DNA from: Actinomycetes bacterium
GTDB taxonomy: Bacteria > Actinomycetota > Coriobacteriia > Anaerosomatales > Anaerosomataceae
Length of the DNA: 19,373 nt
Direction: 5' to 3'
Assembly (NCBI GenBank): GCA_021850085.1
Contig: JAJZRZ010000008.1
Location: forward strand, 1 to 19,373
Part shown: piece after piece, positions 14,056 to 19,373 of the stretch
Numbering within the stretch: the first letter of the stretch is position 1
Layout of the letters: every line of letters starts with the position of its first letter
Position numbers and translations under genes: made by a program
The notes under the pieces: model-generated
Database searches by the model: none
Told to the model about the DNA's origin: nothing
What the model saw: the letters and a program-made list of their open reading frames with translations, nothing else

Positions 14056-16028
14056 GATCCGCCTTGGACCGCAAGTCGCTGCCTGACCGCTCCGGCGAGC
14101 GCCGGGCCGCTGGCGTCGCCAAGACGGACGTACTCGGCCCCCGCCGCGCGCGCAAGCTCGCGGGCGGCCACGCCTGATCCCGGATCGGACGTGTCGATCA
14201 CGAGGGTGTTGATCGGCGTGTCCTTGAGCTTGAGCGCTGCGCTGCGCGCGTCATCGCTTCCCAACCCGGTACCGATCCCGACGTTCGCCCTGCCATCGGT
14301 CAACAGGATAAGCCACGGGACTACTCCGTCCTCACGTCGAGTCTCACCGGACAGGACATCGACGGCCTTCAGGATCCCATGGGCTATGGGCGTGGCGCCC
14401 CCGGTGGGCAGGGTCTTGAGCTTGAGCTGAGCGAGCTCGACGCTCGCGGTCGGAGGAAGCAGGACTTCGGCCGCCTCGCCCCTGAACGCGACGAGACCGA
14501 CACGGTCGCGGCGCTGATATGCGTCAACGAGCAACTCGAAGACAGCCGCCTTGGCGATCTCCATTCGGTTCGAAGCGCCCATAGACCCGCTGGCATCCAC
14601 GCAAAAGACGATGGATGCTCCCACTCGGCGCTTACGCACCTTGGCGTGTACGTCGTTCTGGTCGATGTTGATGGCAAGGTGTCCGGAACGTGTGAGCTGG
14701 TGTGGTGCGGCTGCCCGGATGGTGGCATCGAGCGCGAGGTCCAGAGGTCGGCCGGGACGAGCGGGCTCCGCCCTGACGTAGCGGCCGCTACGGTCGTCGG
14801 AGGTGGTCTCCTGTCTCCGCCCGCCGTGCGAGCGTCGCATACGGTCCATGCCGATCTGCAGCTCCGCAGAGATGTCACCCGCAGGCGCCAGTTCAGCGGA
14901 CCGCACGTCGCGAGGAAGGTCACGGGAGGGCATGGCCCCGTCGTCCGGCTCGCCCGGCTCGCCCGAGGAGGAGTCCTGGTGCTGGACGGTTCCCGGCGCG
15001 GCATTACCGAGAGCCTGTTCGAGCCGTTGAGGATCGAGACACTGCTCCTCGAACGGCGAACGACGCATCCGATGCGCCAGCACCATCGGGGCCACAGCCC
15101 TGACGTCGGCCGCTACGACCTCGCGGCGTCCCTGAAGCAGCGCGTACGCCGCCGCCGCACGTCCCATCACGAGGTCTGCTCTATGTCCATCCACCCCCAT
15201 GGCGGTGCAGACCGAGGCGATCATGAAGAGAAGGTCGTCGTCAAGCTCAACATCGGCCAGTGACTTGATTGCGGTCTCGAGGCGGGTCCGCAACAGGCGC
15301 TGGGACGGCGACCACTCGCGATGGAAAGCGTCGCAGTCGTCTTCGAAGGCCCGGCGACGCCTGAGTATCTCAACGCGCTCGGTTGGGTCAGCAACCCCTA
15401 CTACATCCACACACAGCCCGAAACGGTCGAGCAGCTGAGGGCGAAGCTCTCCCTCCTCGGGGTTCATGGTGCCTATCAGAACGAAGCGTGCTGGGTGTAC
15501 GTAGCGGATACCTTCCCTTTCGACGACGTTCACGCCGCTGGCCGCTGAGTCGAGAAGGGTGTCGACCAGATGATCGTCGAGCAAGTTGACCTCATCGACG
15601 TAAAGAAGCCCGCGGTTGGCGTCGGCGAGCAGACCTGCCTCGAATCGGCGCTCCCCCTGTTTGAGTGCGGCTTCCAGATCGATGGTGCCGACGAGACGGT
15701 CCTCTGTGGCAGAGACCGGAAGGTCGACGAGCTTCGGGCGACGCCGCTCCTTGGGCAGAGAACCCTCCACCCGACGCTCCCTGCACTCAGGACACATGTC
15801 AGGGATGAGCGATGGGTGACACCCGAAACGGCATCCCTCGGCCACATCCATCTCAGGAAGTATCCCGTGCAAGGCGCGGACCGCGGTGGACTTCGCGGTG
15901 CCTTTGTGGCCCCTGATGAGCACTCCGCCCACCCGGGGGTCGACCGCGCTGATGAGAAGCGCGAGCTTGAGGTCCTCCTGCCCCACGATCGCGCTGAAAG
16001 GATACGCCAAGCGTTCGTCCCGCGGCAT
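14040..16028 (-). CDS. Fused AAA+/VWA magnesium- or cobalt-chelatase-type protein (BchI-BchD/ChlID-like)
   Basis: This 662-aa protein joins the I-type ATPase and D-type VWA subunits of a metal chelatase. The AAA+ part (about 8-330) has Walker A GHKGTAKST (40-48), a four-Cys insertion (Cys66, Cys70, Cys79, Cys82), Walker B GLLYVDEVNLL (140-150) and sensor GTMNPEEGELRPQLLDRFG. An acidic/Ser-rich linker (about 345-425) leads to a VWA domain with MIDAS motif DASGSMG (478-484), GGATPIAHGI and LLTDGR. In known complexes such a subunit powers metal insertion into a tetrapyrrole by a large CobN/BchH subunit, which is not in this window, so the substrate is unknown; a MoxR-like chaperone role is possible. 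ATG 16028 has GGAGGG 3 nt upstream. The promoter lies within a near-perfect palindrome. The TAA stop is inside rnpB. Confidence 0.87.
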   Translation of the reverse strand: MPRDERLAYPFSAIVGQEDLKLALLISAVDPRVGGVLIRGHKGTAKSTAVRALHGILPEMDVAEGCRFGCHPSLIPDMCPECRERRVEGSLPKERRRPKLVDLPVSATEDRLVGTIDLEAALKQGERRFEAGLLADANRGLLYVDEVNLLDDHLVDTLLDSAASGVNVVEREGIRYVHPARFVLIGTMNPEEGELRPQLLDRFGLCVDVVGVADPTERVEILRRRRAFEDDCDAFHREWSPSQRLLRTRLETAIKSLADVELDDDLLFMIASVCTAMGVDGHRADLVMGRAAAAYALLQGRREVVAADVRAVAPMVLAHRMRRSPFEEQCLDPQRLEQALGNAAPGTVQHQDSSSGEPGEPDDGAMPSRDLPRDVRSAELAPAGDISAELQIGMDRMRRSHGGRRQETTSDDRSGRYVRAEPARPGRPLDLALDATIRAAAPHQLTRSGHLAINIDQNDVHAKVRKRRVGASIVFCVDASGSMGASNRMEIAKAAVFELLVDAYQRRDRVGLVAFRGEAAEVLLPPTASVELAQLKLKTLPTGGATPIAHGILKAVDVLSGETRREDGVVPWLILLTDGRANVGIGTGLGSDDARSAALKLKDTPINTLVIDTSDPGSGVAARELARAAGAEYVRLGDASGPALAGAVRQRLAVQGGSGAGL

Positions 16029-16044
16029 GAACCCTCCCGAAACA

Positions 16045-16082
16045 CTGCGGCCTGCCTACACTATATGGTAGACAGGCCGCAG
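16045..16082. repeat. 38-bp near-perfect palindrome over the chelatase promoter
   Basis: CTGCGGCCTG (16045-16054) pairs with CAGGCCGCAG (16073-16082) and CTAC (16056-16059) with GTAG (16068-16071), with one mismatch and an 8-nt centre ACTATATG. The centre and inner arm hold most of the predicted -10 (16060-16065). It also lies 20 nt after the stop of the acidic repeat gene, so it could serve that gene as a terminator; on the minus strand it is followed by TGTTTCG, a poor U-tract. Confidence 0.75.
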
Positions 16083-16089
16083 ATGTCAC
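16060..16089 (-). promoter_or_regulatory. Probable promoter of the chelatase-type gene
   Basis: On the minus strand GTGACA (16089-16084) and TATAGT (16065-16060) are spaced by 18 nt, predicting a start near 16053 and a leader of about 25 nt. The -10 lies at the centre of the palindrome. Confidence 0.55.
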
Positions 16090-16102
16090 CCAGAAGTTGT
16101 GG

Positions 16103-17242
16103 TCACTCAGAGCGCCATTGGAAGGCGCCGCAATCCTTCGGTGACGACTGGCCGACCTTCGGGCAGGTGTTCGAGTAGATGCAGTCCTGGCATGTGTAGC
16201 CCGAAAGATCGAGGTCACCGGTCACTTCGTACCCGGTCTCGAGCAGCGGCACCGCCTCGACCGGGAGGATTACCTCGGAGTCTGCGGTGGTGGCGGGGGT
16301 GACGACATCGGCGTAGTCGCCCAAGATCACCGGTTTCGGGATGTACGCTTCTTCGCCCGAGAGAGGGGCGCTGGTGAGGATGGCTGTCTCCTCGACGAGG
16401 GCTCCGTCCCCCAACTGCTCTGTGGCGGGTTCGATCACAGGCGTTTCAGTGGCCGCGAAGTGGACGCTCATGGGTTCGACCACCTGCTCCGCCGGAAGTT
16501 CAGGCTCAGGCGCGAAACGTGCGATGTCATTGAGGGTCGGCTCCTGCACATCGTCGACGGCCTGTGGCTCGTCTACCGCAGGCGTGTACGCCTCGACGTT
16601 GGTCCACGGCCATGGCGGGTCCTCCGCGCCGTGCGGTACGGCCTCGTCCTCGGCTTCTGGCACTTCGGCTTCGGCCTCTGGCACTTCGGCTTCGGCCTCT
16701 GGCACTTCGGCTTCGGCCTCTGGCACTTCGGCTTCGGCCTCTGGCACTTCGTCCTCGGCCTCTGGCACTTCGGCTTCGGTCGAATCGAGCGGTTCTGGCG
16801 CGGACGGCTCGATCCCGGTCTCCTCCACGAACGGAGGCTGAGCGATGTCTTCCGGCTCGGCCGCCTCGACGGATGCTGGTGCCACGATTCCCTCGTCTTC
16901 AAGGGAGGAGGCAGCGCGCTTGAGCGCGGCTGCGAGCGAGCCCTCATCTTCGAGCTCCGGAATCGGTACCCACGAGGCGTACCGGTTTTCGGCAACCGCT
17001 GAGGCCGGGAGGGGGGCTTCTTCTGCCGGCTCCTGCACTGCCACAGCCGGTGCTGTCTGCAGCACGAGCACCGGGAGGGCGGTGCCGAGATCGGAGATGA
17101 AGATCTCGCCCTCCACAACGAGGGCACCCGAACTCACAGCGGCTGACAAAGCTGCGACAGCGGCCTCGGGCGAGTCGAACGCATCCGGGACGGGGAGGCT
17201 CAGGGCCGAATCGGTGCTGCGCATCACGATGAAGTAAGCCAT
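16103..17242 (-). CDS. Unrecognised acidic repeat protein with a C-terminal four-cysteine motif
   Basis: I do not recognise this 379-aa protein. It starts at ATG 17242 with GAGGTG 5 nt upstream. Three regions are visible. Residues 1-62 (MAYFIVMRSTDSALSLPVPD onward) look like a small folded domain ending in a hydrophobic strand, LPVLVL. Residues 63-345 are low-complexity, Pro/Ala/Glu rich and strongly acidic, with six tandem EVPEAE(A/D) heptads at 158-199. The last about 30 residues hold CQDC (351-354), Cys360 and Cys371 (spacing C-x2-C-x5-C-x10-C) in a SNTCPK...DCGAFQW context, suggesting a small zinc or Fe-S site. No signal peptide or membrane segment is seen. The chelatase-type gene follows 74 nt downstream with its own promoter. 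The DNA composition matches its neighbours. Confidence 0.85.
   Translation of the reverse strand: MAYFIVMRSTDSALSLPVPDAFDSPEAAVAALSAAVSSGALVVEGEIFISDLGTALPVLVLQTAPAVAVQEPAEEAPLPASAVAENRYASWVPIPELEDEGSLAAALKRAASSLEDEGIVAPASVEAAEPEDIAQPPFVEETGIEPSAPEPLDSTEAEVPEAEDEVPEAEAEVPEAEAEVPEAEAEVPEAEAEVPEAEDEAVPHGAEDPPWPWTNVEAYTPAVDEPQAVDDVQEPTLNDIARFAPEPELPAEQVVEPMSVHFAATETPVIEPATEQLGDGALVEETAILTSAPLSGEEAYIPKPVILGDYADVVTPATTADSEVILPVEAVPLLETGYEVTGDLDLSGYTCQDCIYSNTCPKVGQSSPKDCGAFQWRSE
16646..16771 (-). repeat. Six tandem 21-bp repeats inside the acidic protein gene
   Basis: The unit GGCACTTCGGCTTCGGCCTC plus T (plus-strand sense) recurs with exact 21-bp period, its GGCACTTC core beginning at 16660, 16681, 16702, 16723, 16744 and 16765. 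It encodes the heptad EVPEAEA or EVPEAED. The copies are nearly identical in DNA, which points to recent expansion. Confidence 0.92.
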
Positions 17243-17289
17243 TCGGACACCTCACTGGACTCGAGTACCGCGCGACAAGACTCACTTAC

Positions 17290-17295
17290 ATCATA
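17290..17295 (-). promoter_or_regulatory. Possible -10 box of the acidic repeat gene
   Basis: TATGAT on the minus strand lies 47 nt before the ATG at 17242. The -35 is not convincing, so this is a tentative call. Confidence 0.35.
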
Positions 17296-17352
17296 GGCCA
17301 TTGCCGGATTCGGTGACGGACTGCACAGTGCGTCCGATATTCCGACGCATGG

Positions 17353-17358
17353 TAGGAT
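17353..17358 (+). promoter_or_regulatory. Possible -10 box of the DnaQ-UvrC fusion gene
   Basis: TAGGAT would place the transcription start near 17365, between the upstream ATG (17349) and the preferred ATG (17388). An inverted repeat, TGCGTC (17329-17334) and GACGCA (17344-17349), occupies the space where the -35 and spacer would be. Confidence 0.35.
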
Positions 17359-17387
17359 TGCCCCAAGCTGGACGCGACGGAAAAGGC

Positions 17388-19064
17388 ATGCTCGGACCAA
17401 CATCACTCACGACGGGCGCATTCGTCACGGTCGATATCGAGACGACCGGATGCAGACCAGGCACCTCGTCGATCATCGAGATCGGCGCCGTCCGCATCGA
17501 GGCCGGCGTCATAACGGGTCACTTCAGCCGACTCGTGAGGCCGACCGAGCCTATCCCGCCTGCCATCGGCCGTCTCACCGGGATCACCGGGGTGATGGTG
17601 TCTCAGGCCCCGGGTGTGCTCGACGTCATGGACGAGTTCCGCCTCTTCGCCTCCGAAGCGGTGCTGGTCGCGCACAACCACCGTTTCGACATGAGCTTTC
17701 TTGATTACGAGGCCGAACGTACATGGGGTTCTCCGTTCGCCCGGCCCGTGCTCGACACGCTCACCCTCGCCCGCCGTCTGCACCCCCAGCTCCAGCGTCA
17801 CAACCTGCGTGATCTGGCGGCGTTCTACCAGACGCCCACGGCGCCGAATCACAGGGCGCACGTCGATGCGCTCGCAACGGCCGAGGTCTTCGTCCGCATG
17901 CTCGCTGAGCTCGATCCGGCTGGTATCACAACTGCAGCCGATGTCGCACGATTGTGCGGCGTCGCGCAGCAAAGCCGCCTCGCCCGCAAGCTCACCCTCA
18001 CCACGCACCTACCGGACACCCCGGGCATCTACCTGTTCCGGGATGTCAAGGGGCGTGTCGTGTACGTCGGGCGCGCCAAGTGCCTTCGCACGCGTGTCCG
18101 GAACCAGTTCTACGCACCTGACGACCACACTTCACCCAGCCCAGCTTCCGAAGTCGAGACGATCCAGCACTTCCCCCTCGTCTCGGCGCTCGATGCCGCG
18201 CTGCTCCAAGCGCGCATGCAGGACCGCTACCAGCCGACGTTCAACAAAGACGGCCATCAACGAAGGCGACCGTTGTACCTGCATGTGGATACCACCTCCG
18301 CATACCCGTCGCTGCGACCCACCCGCCGGCGTCTGCGGACCGGCGAACTTCTGGGGCCTTTGTCCAGCGAATGGGCGGCCACCACCATCGCAGATGCGCT
18401 CTCCGAGTTCTTCGGACTCAGACAGTGCCGTTGCCCCATCGAGCGGTGCCTCGGCAAGGACTGCGCGCGCAGGGTCGATAGACATTGCACGATGGGCGCG
18501 GATGGGGAGGCCGCGCGTGAGGCCTACGAGGCTGGCGTTCGCGCCGCGCTCGCCATCTTCGATGGAGACGGGACCGAGTTCCGGGAGATGCTGCGTCTAG
18601 CCCAGGAACGCTGCGCGAAGTCGGAGCGCTATGAGGATGCCGCCCGCTACCGTGATTCGATCCGTGCACTCGACCGCACTCTGTCCGCGCTTGGCACAGC
18701 GCGCAGGGCGTGCTCCGAGGGGGTCGTGGCCATCATCGAAGGCGATGAGCAGCGTGTCACCGTCCTCGTCACCGTGCGAGGATGGCTGCTGGCAACCATT
18801 CGCTGCGGACGTGATGAGGCCGGAGGCGATGAGCTGCGGGTGCGTGTCGATCTCGCCCTGCGCCGCGCCGTCCGAACTCTGAAGGGCAACCCTACGGTCA
18901 CAGCCGGGCGGCTGCGCGAGATGGCCATGATCGATTCGTACCGCCGGCAGCACCATCCCGTGACGGTGGTGGTTGACGGCGTGCCGGATGAGGCCACCAA
19001 GAGCGTCATGTCTGCGGTCAGGCGGGTCATGCGCATGCCGAAGAGGCGTCACGGAGTCGCTTGA
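17388..19064 (+). CDS. DnaQ-type 3'-5' exonuclease fused to a UvrC/Cho-like GIY-YIG region
   Basis: The 558-aa protein joins an exonuclease to an incision-nuclease module; such DnaQ-UvrC (Cho-like) fusions are known in actinobacteria. The exonuclease (about 10-175) has a complete DEDDh set: DIETTG (Asp16, Glu18), HNHRFD (Asp101), and His155/Asp160 in NHRAHVDALATAE. The GIY-YIG domain (about 209-288) shows TPGIYLF, VVYVGRAKCLRTR (Tyr226, Arg236) and YQPTFN, but the catalytic Glu position is Gln274. Then come five Cys (347, 349, 354, 359, 367) around CLGKDC, like the UvrC Cys-rich region, a UVR-like helix pair (about 396-430, RYEDAARYRDSI), and a C-terminal domain of about 120 aa. UvrC's RNase H-like nuclease domain is absent. 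ATG 17388 has GGA 6 nt upstream; ATG 17349 lies before the predicted -10. The 3' end overlaps the opposing endonuclease IV gene by 38 bp. Confidence 0.88.
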   Translation: MLGPTSLTTGAFVTVDIETTGCRPGTSSIIEIGAVRIEAGVITGHFSRLVRPTEPIPPAIGRLTGITGVMVSQAPGVLDVMDEFRLFASEAVLVAHNHRFDMSFLDYEAERTWGSPFARPVLDTLTLARRLHPQLQRHNLRDLAAFYQTPTAPNHRAHVDALATAEVFVRMLAELDPAGITTAADVARLCGVAQQSRLARKLTLTTHLPDTPGIYLFRDVKGRVVYVGRAKCLRTRVRNQFYAPDDHTSPSPASEVETIQHFPLVSALDAALLQARMQDRYQPTFNKDGHQRRRPLYLHVDTTSAYPSLRPTRRRLRTGELLGPLSSEWAATTIADALSEFFGLRQCRCPIERCLGKDCARRVDRHCTMGADGEAAREAYEAGVRAALAIFDGDGTEFREMLRLAQERCAKSERYEDAARYRDSIRALDRTLSALGTARRACSEGVVAIIEGDEQRVTVLVTVRGWLLATIRCGRDEAGGDELRVRVDLALRRAVRTLKGNPTVTAGRLREMAMIDSYRRQHHPVTVVVDGVPDEATKSVMSAVRRVMRMPKRRHGVA

Positions 19065-19373
19065 GTCTCTCGATGTTCTCTGCGTCCTTCACTGGCGGTT
19101 CCCCCGGCATCTCTATGATGACAGGCAGGCCGGACAAGCGCCTTTCGGCGAACATCGCGCCGAATCCGGCCCAACCGATCGTTCCCTCCCCGATCCAAGC
19201 GTGCCGATCCCTGTGCAAGCCTGAAGGAAAGACACAGTCGTTGGCGTGTACCGCTTCGACGGGCATGCCACAGCACGCCTCGAACTCGTCAACGAGTCGT
19301 TCCCATGTGCACGGAGAGGACAGGTCCCAACCTGCGGCGTGCGCGTGGCAAGTGTCCAGGCACACAGATCGGA
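19027..19373 (-). CDS. nfo: Endonuclease IV (AP endonuclease), C-terminal part, cut by window edge
   Basis: The last 115 codons are visible; the frame is open at the window edge. Endonuclease IV cuts the backbone 5' of abasic sites using three zinc ions. The C-terminal ligands of the TIM barrel are intact by comparison with E. coli Nfo: CLDTCHAHAAGWD supplies the Asp179/His182 equivalents, VHANDC the His216 equivalent, DRHAWIGEG the Asp229/His231 equivalents, and IIEMPG the Glu261 equivalent. The tail ENIERLKRL is also typical. An internal GTG near 19365 could be mistaken for a start, but CLDTCH lies well inside the family. The gene converges with the DnaQ-UvrC fusion and overlaps its 3' end, putting two DNA repair genes tail to tail. 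Confidence 0.93.
   Translation of the reverse strand, partial: RSVCLDTCHAHAAGWDLSSPCTWERLVDEFEACCGMPVEAVHANDCVFPSGLHRDRHAWIGEGTIGWAGFGAMFAERRLSGLPVIIEMPGEPPVKDAENIERLKRLRDASSACA

Noticed and set aside
14379..15263. Plus-strand 294-codon frame antisense to the chelatase-type gene
   Set aside because: No recognisable domain, and the opposing frame has intact AAA+ and VWA motifs throughout.
16460..17002. Plus-strand frame with a striking aromatic HFGFGLW repeat
   Set aside because: It is the antisense reading of the EVPEAEA repeats. The minus-strand frame has a good ribosome site, a coherent layout and a complete start-to-stop structure; the plus-strand frame has none of these.
1..19373. CRISPR arrays, insertion sequences, prophage genes, attachment sites or toxin-antitoxin pairs
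   Set aside because: I looked for direct repeats with spacers, transposase or integrase motifs and repeat ends flanking the tRNAs, and found none. The region reads as stable core chromosome.

Overview
The window is a compact, high-GC (roughly 63-65% by eye) bacterial chromosome segment made of housekeeping genes. It has almost no spacing between genes and no mobile elements. The gene content fits a deep-branching actinobacterium, perhaps near Coriobacteriia: a DnaQ-like exonuclease fused to a UvrC/Cho-like region, PASTA proteins, an FmdB-type zinc ribbon, GlpX-type fructose bisphosphatase, frequent GTG/TTG starts, apparently leaderless genes and CCA-encoding tRNAs. That placement is inference. 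A GlnRS is not the usual actinobacterial route to Gln-tRNA, so the lineage is unusual or the gene was acquired.

Layout. Positions 1-1400 (minus): a secreted coiled-coil protein cut by the window edge, preceded by a membrane-anchored PASTA protein whose amidase-like domain has lost its zinc ligands. Positions 1548-1817 (plus): an FmdB zinc ribbon protein. Positions 9529 down to 1827 (minus): a long co-directional run metK, priA, def, fmt, rsmB, glpX. It is headed by a SAM-I riboswitch with a recognisable terminator/antiterminator pair. Divergent from it (plus, 9683-11611) are a PsiE-like membrane protein and gltX. A promoter then drives tRNA-Gln(CTG) and tRNA-Glu(CTC), followed by glnS and the RNase P RNA gene rnpB. 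Positions 16028 down to 14040 (minus): a fused AAA+/VWA metal-chelatase-type protein whose stop codon lies inside the 3' end of rnpB. Positions 17242 down to 16103 (minus): an unrecognised acidic repeat protein with a four-cysteine C-terminus. Positions 17388-19064 (plus): the DnaQ-UvrC/Cho fusion, overlapping tail to tail with the C-terminal part of endonuclease IV (minus, entering from the right edge).

How the genes fit together. MetK makes SAM, which is sensed by the leader of its own transcript. The same run contains a SAM-dependent rRNA methyltransferase (RsmB) and the enzymes that add and remove the formyl group of initiator Met (Fmt, Def). The central plus-strand block groups GluRS, GlnRS and one tRNA for each with the RNA subunit of RNase P: charging and maturation of tRNA in one place. 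The right end carries DNA repair genes.

The observations most worth a second look are the riboswitch and its extra hairpin, the all-ligands-lost amidase domain, the Glu-to-Gln change in the GIY-YIG active site, the acidic repeat/Cys4 protein, the aaRS/tRNA cluster, and the palindrome covering the chelatase promoter.
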